From Thauera sp. 2A1 (GTDB lineage Bacteria > Pseudomonadota > Gammaproteobacteria > Burkholderiales > Rhodocyclaceae): 64,000 nucleotides of DNA. The translations under genes and the position numbers were made by a program. The DNA lies in assembly GCF_009469595.2 (NCBI RefSeq), contig NZ_SSXV01000002.1, positions 124,001 to 188,000 of the forward strand, read 5' to 3'. The first letter of the stretch is position 1. Each line of letters begins with the position of its first letter. This document shows, piece after piece, positions 29,904-37,522 of this stretch. The notes under the pieces are model-generated. The model was not told where the DNA came from. It saw only the letters and a list, made by a program, of their open reading frames with translations, and did no database searches.

Positions 29904-31101
29904 AGCCTTCGCTGCCTGGCGGGCGCTGCCGGGCTACAGCTTCTCGGCGGCGGCCGGCCCGCTGCCGGTGCGTGTGGCGCGAGAGGTCGCGGCTGCGTGC
30001 CGGCCCGGGCCGGGGTCCGTCCTCAGCCTGCCGTTCACCTCCGCCGTCTACCGCACCCTGCAGGCGGAAACTGAAGCCTGCCTGCGGCGCCTGCTCGCCA
30101 TTCCGGACGATTTCGCGGTGCTGTTCATGGCAGGCGGCGCCAGCGCGCAGTTCGCGCTGCTGCCGATGAACCTGCTGGGCAAGGGCGACGAGACCTTGAC
30201 GGCGCGCGCCCTGTACATCGACAGCGGCCACTGGTCGCGGCGCGCCATCGCCGAAGCGCGGCGCTACGGCGAGGTGGCGGTCGTCGGCATTGACGCTCGC
30301 CGCTGTCCTCGCGGCGAGGTCGAGGCGGGTGACCAGCCCGGGCGGGCTCGCCTGGTGCCGGCCGGCGACGGCTCCCCGCGCCTGCGCATCGAGTTGCCGG
30401 CCGGCCGCTACGCCTATGCACACTTCACCAGCAACGAGACGGCCGACGGCCTGCGCTTCGCGGCCTTGCCCGAGGTCGCGCTGCCGCTGGCGGCGGACAT
30501 GACCTCCGACCTGCTGACGCGGCCGCTGGACTGGGCGCGCGTGGGCGTGGTCTACGCCGGCCTGCAGAAGACCGCCGGCACGCCCGGCCTCGTGCTGGTG
30601 ATCGTGCGGCGCACCTTGCTGGGCTGCACGCCGCGGGTGTTCGATTATGCGGCGCTGGCGGCGGCCGATTCGCGCCTGTGTACGCCGCCGGTGCTGCCGG
30701 TCTTCGTCGCGCACCGCATGCTGCACTGGATCGAGGACGAAGGCGGGGTGCCGGCGATGGCGGCGCGCCTGGCCCGGCGCCATGCGCTGCTGCAGGCAGC
30801 GCTCGACGACGGCAATGCCCATGGCGGCGAGTATCGACAGCCCGTCGCGCGGCCCTGGCGTTCGGCGGTCAATCCCTGCTTCCATCTGGCCGACGCTGCG
30901 GACACCGAGGCCTTCGTCACGGCGGCCGAGGCGGCTGGCCTGCGCGACCTGCGCGGCCATCCCGAGGTGGGGGGCGTGCGCGTCAGCCTCTATCACGGCG
31001 TGTCGGATGCGGCGGTGGAGGCACTGGCCGATTTCATCGTCGCTCACGCACGCCGGCAGGCAGCGACCCGGGCGCGGAGCCTCGCGCGGGCGGGGGCATG
31101 A
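29881..31101 (+). CDS. phosphoserine aminotransferase-like PLP enzyme (SerC paralogue)
   Basis: 406-aa fold-type I PLP enzyme close to SerC. Shared blocks are LFMAGGASAQFALLPMNLL, AHFTSNETADG, the lysine motif YAGLQKTAG (Lys230, the likely PLP Schiff base; SerC has YAGAQKNxG) and CTPPVLPVF. The mid-protein block AADMTSDLLTRPLD replaces the usual ADFSSxxLSRPxD. The housekeeping serC of such bacteria usually sits in a gyrA-serC-pheA locus, so this is probably a paralogue with another substrate. It is embedded by overlaps in the pqq cluster. Confidence 0.75.
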   Translation: MASHCFPEAFAAWRALPGYSFSAAAGPLPVRVAREVAAACRPGPGSVLSLPFTSAVYRTLQAETEACLRRLLAIPDDFAVLFMAGGASAQFALLPMNLLGKGDETLTARALYIDSGHWSRRAIAEARRYGEVAVVGIDARRCPRGEVEAGDQPGRARLVPAGDGSPRLRIELPAGRYAYAHFTSNETADGLRFAALPEVALPLAADMTSDLLTRPLDWARVGVVYAGLQKTAGTPGLVLVIVRRTLLGCTPRVFDYAALAAADSRLCTPPVLPVFVAHRMLHWIEDEGGVPAMAARLARRHALLQAALDDGNAHGGEYRQPVARPWRSAVNPCFHLADAADTEAFVTAAEAAGLRDLRGHPEVGGVRVSLYHGVSDAAVEALADFIVAHARRQAATRARSLARAGA

Positions 31102-32006
31102 TCGGACCTTTGAGCCGCACGGCCTTGCGCAGCCGTTGGGCGGTGCAGCGGCTGGCGAGGGCTGCCGATGAGCTGCAGGCGCCTGACGTTGTTGCCTGCC
31201 GCCGGCATGGCGATGGAGTCGTGGCAGGCAGGGATGTTCCGCTGCGGGTGATGGGACTCGAGTTCGGTTCGCCGCTGATCCTTGCTGCCGGCCTCGACCG
31301 TCACGGCCACCTGCTGCGCAGCGGCGCGGCGCTCGGCCTGGGCGCGGTCGAGACGGGCAGCCAGTGGACGACATCCCCCCAGCCGCTGTCCCTGCATCTG
31401 GTGGCGCACCCGCGCAAGCGTGGGGAAGCCCGTCGCCCGCTTCTCGCCGGCGGAAGCGGGTCGGCCGCGCTCCACGGCCTCAGCCTGGCGAAGCCGCCTG
31501 CGCTCGACTGGGGCGAGGCCGGGGAGGCGTTCTGGCGCGCGGTCCGCGCATGGCACCGCGGCGCGGACTATGTGGTGCTCAATCCCGGGCGGGGATGTCC
31601 CTCCGCAGCGCGATTCGCCGACCTCGTCGCGGCGCTGGCTGCCCGCTGCGCACGCCTCGTCCGCGCGGGAAGGCTGGCGCTGGTGGTGAAGCTGCCGGCG
31701 ACGTGGATCGAGCCCGCCGGACGGGCCGCGCTGGCGTGCCGCTTCGTGGCCGCCGGCGCGGACGGGCTGCTCGTGTCGGCGGAAGGCGCGGCTGCGGGCG
31801 CCTGCCGACGGCTGGCCGAAGTGCGCGAAGCGGTGGGACCCGCAATCGGTCTCATCAGCGTCGGCGGCATCGATTCCGTCCGCGAGGCGCGTGCGCGCCT
31901 GCAGGCCGGCGCAAACCTGATCCAGTTGCATCGCGCCGCCTTGCGTGGCGGACCGCGTGGCCCTGACCTGCTGGCGCGCATCGCCGCCCTGCGCAGCCAA
32001 GGCTGA
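31098..32006 (+). CDS. dihydroorotate dehydrogenase-like flavoprotein (PyrD paralogue)
   Basis: 302-aa TIM-barrel protein resembling class 2 DHODH. Comparable blocks are GSPLILAAGLDRHG, LGAVETGSQ, YVVLNPGRGCPS (for VVINVSSPNT), LVVKLPATW (for VLVKIAPD), and ISVGGIDSVREARARLQAG, which is nearly family-identical and binds the FMN phosphate. The catalytic-loop region differs strongly, so orotate synthesis is doubtful. It starts by a four-base overlap with the SerC-like gene and ends the cluster. Shorter than PyrD (about 340) because the N-terminal membrane part is reduced. Confidence 0.7.
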   Translation: MIGPLSRTALRSRWAVQRLARAADELQAPDVVACRRHGDGVVAGRDVPLRVMGLEFGSPLILAAGLDRHGHLLRSGAALGLGAVETGSQWTTSPQPLSLHLVAHPRKRGEARRPLLAGGSGSAALHGLSLAKPPALDWGEAGEAFWRAVRAWHRGADYVVLNPGRGCPSAARFADLVAALAARCARLVRAGRLALVVKLPATWIEPAGRAALACRFVAAGADGLLVSAEGAAAGACRRLAEVREAVGPAIGLISVGGIDSVREARARLQAGANLIQLHRAALRGGPRGPDLLARIAALRSQG

Positions 32007-32143
32007 GTGCGCATTGCGCCTGGCGGGCACCGCGCCCCGGAGCGCCTGCCCGCGACTCCTGCGGGCGTGCTTGCATGGCTCTTGCTTGCACGATCATCGC
32101 GGTGCCATCCGCCGCGTATTCTCGCCACAGCAGGCAGGACTGA

Positions 32144-33457
32144 ATGAAATCGGCGATCACCTTCCTGATCGCAGCGAGACGCTGCGAAATTCGCGACCTC
32201 GAGCAGCTCGCGATGAATTGCGACCTGGTCCAGGCGCTGGGTGAACTCGTTCATCGGCTGCAGGGCGAGCGCGGGACCGCCAGCCTGCATCTCGCGTCGC
32301 CGGACGGTCGCTTCGAGGCGCAGTGGGCCGGTCACATGGCCGCGACGCAGGTGGCTGAAGCGGCGGTGTGCCATCTCCTCGACGGGCTCGCACCGGATGC
32401 CGGTCCGGCCTCGGGCGGCGGTGCGCGATTGTTCACCCGCATCGCCATGGTGTTGCACGCGCTGGACGGCCTGCCGGAGCTACGGGCGCAGGTCGGCGCG
32501 CGGCAGTGCGGTGCCGCGGAGGCGACGCAGCGTTATACCCGCGTCGTGTCTGCCCTGCTGGCGCTGGTCTTCGAGGCGGCCGACATTGCCGTCGATCCGG
32601 CCGTATCGCGGCTGCTGGTGTCGATGTTCAACCTGATGCAGGGCAAGGAGTTCGCCGGGCAGGAACGGGCCGCCGGTGCGGTGGCCTTCGCGACCGGGCG
32701 CATGGATGCAGGGTCTGCGCAGGCTGTGGCAGGCTTGATCGAGGCGCAGGAGCAGTGCCTGCGCCGGTTCGAGGAATTCAGCACCGCCACCTGCCTGCGC
32801 CAGTGGCGCGCGCTCGAGGCGGTGATGCCGCTGACCGAGCTCGAGCGCTTCCGCCGCAGGCTGATGTCTTTCTTGTCGGGCGCCGAGCTGGACGGCGCCA
32901 TGGCTGACGACTGGTTCGCCTGCTGTACGCAGCGGCTGGACCTGATCCACCGCGCCGAGGGACACCTGGCGCAGGATCTCAAGGAAGAATGCGCGCGCCG
33001 CATGGCCGCCGTGCGCGCGGAACTGGACGATCAGCAGGGGCTGCTCGTCACGCTGTCGGCGGTCGCCGCGGAAATGCCGGGCTTGCCGCGCGCGGTAGCC
33101 GACGCCGGTGGCCAGGTCGGTGGTGCGCCGGGCAGCGAGCCCGGCAGTGGCGGGGCGGCCGGGGCAGTGGCGGCGCAAGCCCTGGGGCCGCGCCTGACCC
33201 GATCGATCGTCGACACCCTGCAGATGCAGTCGCGTCGACTGCAGCAGGTGAGCGACGAGCTGACCGCGGTGCGTGCCGCGCTGGACGAGCGCAAGTTCGT
33301 CGAGCGCGCCAAGGGGCTGCTGATGGCGCATCACGGCGTCGGCGAGGACGAGGCCTACCGCCTGCTGCGGCAGACGGCGATGAACCAGGGACGCCGCCTC
33401 GTCGATGTCGCACGCGCACTGCTGGACATGTCCGATCTGCTGCCGCCCAAGACGTGA
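32144..33457 (+). CDS. nasR: NIT-ANTAR nitrate-responsive antiterminator NasR
   Basis: 437-aa protein. The N-terminal NIT domain (about 30-260; QGERGTASLHLASP is the typical nitrate/nitrite-sensing opening) is joined through a Gly/Ala-rich linker (about 315-345) to a C-terminal ANTAR domain (about 365-432; ERAKGLLMAHHGVGEDEAYRLLRQTAMNQGRRL). In Klebsiella, NasR binds nitrate and then paired hairpins in the nas leader, preventing termination. Two such leaders lie just downstream. No sigma-54 site with correct spacing was found before nasR itself. Confidence 0.9.
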   Translation: MKSAITFLIAARRCEIRDLEQLAMNCDLVQALGELVHRLQGERGTASLHLASPDGRFEAQWAGHMAATQVAEAAVCHLLDGLAPDAGPASGGGARLFTRIAMVLHALDGLPELRAQVGARQCGAAEATQRYTRVVSALLALVFEAADIAVDPAVSRLLVSMFNLMQGKEFAGQERAAGAVAFATGRMDAGSAQAVAGLIEAQEQCLRRFEEFSTATCLRQWRALEAVMPLTELERFRRRLMSFLSGAELDGAMADDWFACCTQRLDLIHRAEGHLAQDLKEECARRMAAVRAELDDQQGLLVTLSAVAAEMPGLPRAVADAGGQVGGAPGSEPGSGGAAGAVAAQALGPRLTRSIVDTLQMQSRRLQQVSDELTAVRAALDERKFVERAKGLLMAHHGVGEDEAYRLLRQTAMNQGRRLVDVARALLDMSDLLPPKT

Positions 33458-33528
33458 GCGGGGCAGGCGTCAGCCGCGCGTCGGCACGGCTTGCCGCGCC
33501 CCAGTCCTGTGCAAGGCCGGAGCCTGGC

Positions 33529-33545
33529 CGCACTGCTGCGGTGCG
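33529..33545. promoter_or_regulatory. NtrC-like site upstream of the ATPase promoter
   Basis: CGCACTGCTGCGGTGCG keeps the GCAC-7-GTGC dyad of NtrC sites (reference TGCACCATTATGGTGCA). It lies about 100 bases before the predicted start of the sigma-54 promoter at 33608-33623. Confidence 0.5.
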
Positions 33546-33607
33546 ATGCGCAGCCCCGATGTCGCCGCATCGGCCTCCTGGGCGCGGATCGGCCACTCCC
33601 GGCGAGC

Positions 33608-33623
33608 TGGCACGGATGGTGCC
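33608..33623 (+). promoter_or_regulatory. sigma-54 (-24/-12) promoter of the ABC ATPase gene
   Basis: TGGCACGGATGGTGCC matches the consensus TGGCACG-N4-TTGC at 10 of 11 fixed positions with exact GG to GC spacing. The predicted start, about 12 bases after the -12 GC, falls a few bases before the first leader hairpin. Confidence 0.75.
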
Positions 33624-33639
33624 TTGATCCGCGTCGAGA

Positions 33640-33711
33640 CGGGCCAAGGGCGGCCCGGCTGCAGGCGGGCGCAGGCCCGGCCACACATCGCTGCAGTGGA
33701 CAACGGCGTCC
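33640..33711 (+). promoter_or_regulatory. ANTAR-type two-hairpin leader, copy 1
   Basis: Hairpin P1 (33640-33657) is CGGGCC-AAGGGC-GGCCCG. Hairpin P2 (33696-33713) is GTGGAC-AACGGC-GTCCAT. Both loops are six bases with A at position 1 and G at position 4, the signature recognised by ANTAR proteins. P2's loop and 3' arm are also the 5' arm of the terminator that follows, so P2 and the terminator exclude each other. Confidence 0.8.
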
Positions 33712-33759
33712 ATCCCACCCCGGCAGGCCTGGCCTGCGGGCAAGGATGGACGCCGTTTT
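33702..33759 (+). terminator. intrinsic terminator of the ATPase leader (NasR-controlled)
   Basis: Perfect 14-bp stem AACGGCGTCCATCC/GGATGGACGCCGTT, an inner GGCAGGCC/GGCCTGC-like hairpin in its loop, then TTTT. Seen alone it could be the end of nasR. Its overlap with P2 and the promoter upstream argue for an attenuator. Confidence 0.8.
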
Positions 33760-33769
33760 CACTTCCTGC

Positions 33770-33811
33770 GAATGGTGACATCCGAATGGTGACATCCGAA
33801 TGGTGACATCC
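33770..33811 (+). repeat. three tandem copies of a 14-bp repeat
   Basis: GAATGGTGACATCC occurs three times head to tail without change, between the attenuator and the Shine-Dalgarno of the ATPase gene. The unit is not a multiple of three and lies in untranslated leader. Confidence 0.95.
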
Positions 33812-33858
33812 GCACCGCCGCCTGCCGCGACGGAGGCGTTGAGAGAGGAGACGGCAAC

Positions 33859-34650
33859 ATGAGGAAGATCGTGCGCATCGACAACGTCGGCCAGACCTTC
33901 GACACGAAGAACGGCACCCTGGCGGCGCTGCGCGACATCACGCTCGACATCGAGGAGGGCGAATGCATCGGCCTGGTCGGTGCGGCGGGCAGCGGCAAGT
34001 CGGCGTTGCTCGCTTTGATCGCCGGCCTGGCCCGGCCCACGAGCGGCGTGATCCTGTGCAATGACCGTGCGGTCGCCGGCCCCGGCCCCGATCGCGCGCT
34101 GGTGTTCCAGAACCATGCCCTGCTGCCCTGGCTGACCTGCTTCGACAACGTCTATCTGGCGGTCGAGCGCGTCTTCGGCAGCCGCGAGGGCAAGGCCAGG
34201 CTCAAGCAGCGCACGCATGACGCGCTGGCCCAGGTCGGCCTCACCCATGCCGAGATCCGATTTCCGCACGAGATCTCGGCGGGCATGAAGCAACGCGTCG
34301 GCCTGGCACGCGCCTTGTCGATGCAGCCGCGCATCCTGTTGCTGGACGACCCGTTCGCCGCCCTCGACGGCCTCACTCGCGCCAACCTGCAGGAAGAACT
34401 GATGCGGATTCGCGCCACGACCGGCACCACCATGGTGATCGCAACGCATGACGCCGACGAGGCGGTGCTGCTGAGCGACCGCGTCATGATGCTGAGCCGG
34501 GGCCCGGGGGCCAGCGTGCATGCGGTGCTCGAGCTGAACCGGGCGCATCCGCGCGATCGCCTCCTGCTTGCGCAGGACATCCAGTGCGCCGAGCTGCGCG
34601 CGCGGATCGCGGCCTTCCTCGAGGGCGGGGCCTTGCGTCACGCCGCCTGA
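33859..34650 (+). CDS. orphan nitrate-type ABC transporter ATP-binding protein
   Basis: 263-aa ATPase of the NrtD/NasD/SsuB type (VFQNHALLPWLTCFDNV, THDADEAVLLSDRVMM). No substrate-binding protein or permease gene lies near it. Catalytic motifs are altered: Walker A is GAAGSGKSA (usually GHSGCGKST), the signature is ISAGMKQ (usually ISGGMKQ), and Walker B ends LLLDDPF, with Asp in place of the catalytic Glu. Q-loop and H-loop are kept. It may hydrolyse ATP slowly or work in regulation. It has its own sigma-54 promoter and ANTAR leader. Confidence 0.85.
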   Translation: MRKIVRIDNVGQTFDTKNGTLAALRDITLDIEEGECIGLVGAAGSGKSALLALIAGLARPTSGVILCNDRAVAGPGPDRALVFQNHALLPWLTCFDNVYLAVERVFGSREGKARLKQRTHDALAQVGLTHAEIRFPHEISAGMKQRVGLARALSMQPRILLLDDPFAALDGLTRANLQEELMRIRATTGTTMVIATHDADEAVLLSDRVMMLSRGPGASVHAVLELNRAHPRDRLLLAQDIQCAELRARIAAFLEGGALRHAA

Positions 34651-34743
34651 ACGCCGACCGTGCCCCCGCCGGGCAGCCGGCCGCAGTGGCGGCCCGCTGC
34701 CCGGTTTGCTTTTCTGCAACGCAGCGACGGAGCCGCCGGGGTC

Positions 34744-34790
34744 TGCAATGTTGTGGTGCAGCATGCCGAGGGATGCACCAGAGGAGTGCC
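34744..34790. promoter_or_regulatory. two NtrC-like enhancer sites upstream of nirB
   Basis: TGCAATGTTGTGGTGCA (34744-34760) and TGCACCAGAGGAGTGCC (34774-34790) each match one half of the NtrC dyad perfectly and the other partly. Their centres are 30 bases apart (about three helix turns) and about 120-150 bases before the predicted start. Confidence 0.65.
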
Positions 34791-34877
34791 CCGGGCGGCG
34801 CCCGATGCTGCTGCCGTGTCCCGGATTAGCGGGATGTAAGGCTTTAATATCAATGACCTGTATTTATTTTTGGATTC

Positions 34878-34893
34878 TGGCATCGATCCTGCT
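34878..34893 (+). promoter_or_regulatory. sigma-54 (-24/-12) promoter of the nirB operon
   Basis: TGGCATCGATCCTGCT has TGGCA and TGC at exact -24/-12 spacing. The predicted start is near 34904, five bases before hairpin P1. The region just upstream is AT-rich. Confidence 0.75.
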
Positions 34894-34908
34894 TTAGATG
34901 ACTCATCA

Positions 34909-34967
34909 GCCGGGGCAAAGACGCTTCGGCGCAGTGCTTGATGCAGAGCATGGGGACAACGGTGTCC
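34909..34967 (+). promoter_or_regulatory. ANTAR-type two-hairpin leader, copy 2 (nirB)
   Basis: P1 (34909-34930) is GCCGGGGC-AAAGAC-GCTTCGGC, an 8-bp stem with two G-U pairs. P2 (34954-34967) is GGAC-AACGGT-GTCC. Both hexaloops have A1 and G4. P2 is nearly identical to P2 of the first leader and again forms the 5' arm of the following terminator. Confidence 0.82.
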
Positions 34968-35016
34968 GCCATCGAGGGGTTTCCGCGAAGCCCCGGAATG
35001 GCGAACGCCGTTTTTT
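34958..35016 (+). terminator. intrinsic terminator in the nirB leader (NasR-controlled)
   Basis: Arms AACGGTGTCCGCCAT and ATGGCGAACGCCGTT pair with few mismatches around an inner GGGG/CCCC hairpin and are followed by TTTTTT. It stands 27 bases before the nirB ATG, where a terminator makes sense only as an attenuator. Confidence 0.88.
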
Positions 35017-35042
35017 ATTGCCTCTTGAGTAGTGGAGCCGCC

Positions 35043-37520
35043 ATGAAGAAACAGAAACTCGTCCTCGTCGGCAACGGCATGGCCGGAGTGCGCACGATCG
35101 AAGAACTGCTGAAGCTCGCGCCCGACCTGTACGACGTCACCGTGTTCGGCGCCGAGCCGCACGGCAACTACAACCGCATCCTGCTGTCTCCGGTGCTCGC
35201 CGGCGAAATGAGCCTGCCCGAGATCATGCTCAACGATCTCGACTGGTACCGCGACAACGGCATCACGCTGCATGCCGGCAGGAAGGTCACGAAGATCGAT
35301 CGCGTCAGGCGCAAGGTCATCGCCGAGGCCGAGGACGGCAGCGTCATCGAGGCCGAGTACGACCGCCTGCTGCTCGCCACGGGCTCCGTTCCCTTCATTC
35401 CGCCGATCCCGGGCAAGGAGCTGTCCGGTGTGCTGGGCTACCGCGACATCGCCGACACCGAGGCGATGATCGCCGCGGCGGGCCGCCACAAGCACGCGGT
35501 GGTGATCGGCGCCGGCCTGCTCGGGCTGGAGGCCGCGAATGGACTGATGTTGCGCGGCATGGACGTCACCGTGGTGCACTTGGCTGACTGGATCATGGAG
35601 CGCCAGCTCGACAAGGCTGCCGCCGACATGCTGCAGGCCTCGCTCGAGGCCCGGGGCATGAAGTTCCTGCTCGCGCGCCAGACCGAGGCGCTGGTGGCGG
35701 GCGAAGGGGAGGAGGGCGCTCGCGTCTGCGCGGTGCGCTTCAAGGACGGCATGCAGATCCCGGCCGATCTGGTGGTGGTGGCCGCCGGCATCCGCCCCAA
35801 CTACGCGCTGGCCGAGTCGGCCGGCATCTACTGCGGCAGCGGCCGGGTGCGTGGCATCCACGTCTCGGACACGCTGCAGACGGTGACCGATCCGCGCATC
35901 TACGCGGTGGGCGAGTGTGTCGCGCATCGCGGCACAGTGTATGGCCTGGTGGCGCCGCTGTTCGAGCAGGGCAAGGTGTGCGCCAACCACCTCGCCAACT
36001 TCGGCATCGGCCGCTACCAGGGTTCGGTGACCTCCACCAAGTTGAAGGTGACGGGCATCGACGTGTTCTCCGCCGGCGACTTCTCCGGCGGGCCGGACAC
36101 CGAGGACATTGTCCTGCACGACCGCCAGGGCGGCGTCTACAAGCGCATCGTCATCAAGCACAACCGCATCGTCGGCTCGGTGCTGTACGGCGACACCGCG
36201 GACGGCGCCTGGTACTTCCAGTTGATGAAGGACCAGCAGGACATCCACGAGATCCGCGATCACCTGATGTTCGGCCAGAACCATCTGGGCGATGCCGGCC
36301 ACAAGGGCGAGAACAAGGCCGCGGCGATGCCCGACACCGCCGAGGTGTGCGGCTGCAACGGCGTGTGCAAGGGCACCATCGTCAAGGCGATCAAGGAGAA
36401 GGGCCTGTTCTCGCTGGACGAGGTGAAGAAGCACACCAAGGCGGCGTCCTCCTGCGGCTCCTGCACCGGCCTCGTCGAGCAGATCCTCGCCTCCACCGTC
36501 GGCGGTGCCTACCAGGCGGTCAGCGCGCACGACAAGCCGGTGTGCGCCTGCACCGACCTGTCGCACGGCGACGTGCGCAAGGCGATCCGCCAGCACAAGC
36601 TGCTGACGATTCCCGACGCCATGGCCTTCATGGAGTGGAAGACGCCCAATGGCTGCGCCACCTGCCGCCCGGCGCTGAACTACTACCTGATCTCGACCTG
36701 GCCGCACGAGGCGCAGGACGATCCGCAGAGCCGCTTCATCAACGAGCGTTCGCACGCCAACATCCAGAAGGATGGCACCTATTCGGTGGTGCCGCGCATG
36801 CTCGGCGGCATCACCACGCCGGACGAGCTGCGCCGCATCGCCGACGTCGCCGACAAGTACGCGATTCCGACGGTGAAGGTCACCGGCGGCCAGCGCATCG
36901 ACCTGCTCGGCGTCAAGCGCGAGGACCTTCCCAAGGTGTGGAAGGACCTCGGCATGGCCTCCGGCCACGCCTACGGCAAGAGCATCCGCACGGTGAAGAC
37001 CTGCGTCGGCTCGGAGCACTGCCGATTCGGCACGCAGCGCTCGATGGCGATGGGCGTCGACCTCGAGAAGATGCTGTTCGGCATGTGGAGCCCGCACAAG
37101 GTCAAGCTCGCCGTGTCCGGCTGCCCGCGCAACTGCGCCGAATCGGGCATCAAGGACGTCGGCGTGATCGGCGTCGATTCCGGCTGGGAGCTTTACGTCG
37201 CCGGCAACGGCGGCATCAAGACCGAAGTCGCGCAGTTCCTGTGCAAGGTCTCGACCAGCGAGGAGGTCAGGGAGTACTCCGCCGCCTTCCTGCAGCTCTA
37301 CCGCGAGGAGGGCTTCTACCTCGAGCGCACCGTGCACTACGTGCATCGGGTTGGCCTCGAGCACGTCAAGAAGCGCGTGGTCGAAGACGCGGAAAACCGC
37401 AAGGCGCTGTATGGCCGCCTGCTGTTCGCGGTGCAGGACTACAAGGACCCGTGGGCGGAACGTTGCGCCGACGATGCCGCCGCGCCCCTGCGCCGCCAGT
37501 TCGAAACCCTGGAAGCCTGA
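35043..37520 (+). CDS. nirB: Assimilatory nitrite reductase large subunit
   Basis: NirB reduces nitrite to ammonium with NAD(P)H. The 825-aa protein contains an FAD/NAD-binding part (VLVGNGMAGVRT), a BFD-like [2Fe-2S] region (CGCNGVCKG and SCGSC, about 435-480), and a sulfite/nitrite reductase domain with siroheme-[4Fe-4S] cysteines in CVGSEHC and CPRNC. The start ATG at 35043 follows GGAG; the open frame back to 34938 runs through the leader terminator and is not coding. First gene of nirB-nirD-transporter-kinase-nasA. Confidence 0.96.
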   Translation: MKKQKLVLVGNGMAGVRTIEELLKLAPDLYDVTVFGAEPHGNYNRILLSPVLAGEMSLPEIMLNDLDWYRDNGITLHAGRKVTKIDRVRRKVIAEAEDGSVIEAEYDRLLLATGSVPFIPPIPGKELSGVLGYRDIADTEAMIAAAGRHKHAVVIGAGLLGLEAANGLMLRGMDVTVVHLADWIMERQLDKAAADMLQASLEARGMKFLLARQTEALVAGEGEEGARVCAVRFKDGMQIPADLVVVAAGIRPNYALAESAGIYCGSGRVRGIHVSDTLQTVTDPRIYAVGECVAHRGTVYGLVAPLFEQGKVCANHLANFGIGRYQGSVTSTKLKVTGIDVFSAGDFSGGPDTEDIVLHDRQGGVYKRIVIKHNRIVGSVLYGDTADGAWYFQLMKDQQDIHEIRDHLMFGQNHLGDAGHKGENKAAAMPDTAEVCGCNGVCKGTIVKAIKEKGLFSLDEVKKHTKAASSCGSCTGLVEQILASTVGGAYQAVSAHDKPVCACTDLSHGDVRKAIRQHKLLTIPDAMAFMEWKTPNGCATCRPALNYYLISTWPHEAQDDPQSRFINERSHANIQKDGTYSVVPRMLGGITTPDELRRIADVADKYAIPTVKVTGGQRIDLLGVKREDLPKVWKDLGMASGHAYGKSIRTVKTCVGSEHCRFGTQRSMAMGVDLEKMLFGMWSPHKVKLAVSGCPRNCAESGIKDVGVIGVDSGWELYVAGNGGIKTEVAQFLCKVSTSEEVREYSAAFLQLYREEGFYLERTVHYVHRVGLEHVKKRVVEDAENRKALYGRLLFAVQDYKDPWAERCADDAAAPLRRQFETLEA

Positions 37521-37522
37521 GA

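Noticed and set aside
32076..32090. sigma-54-like TGGC...TTGC upstream of nasR
   Set aside because: GG to GC spacing is one base short of the required distance, which sigma-54 does not tolerate well.
33770..33811. Short tandem repeats considered as a CRISPR array
   Set aside because: The units are 14 bp, adjacent and without spacers; no cas genes are present.
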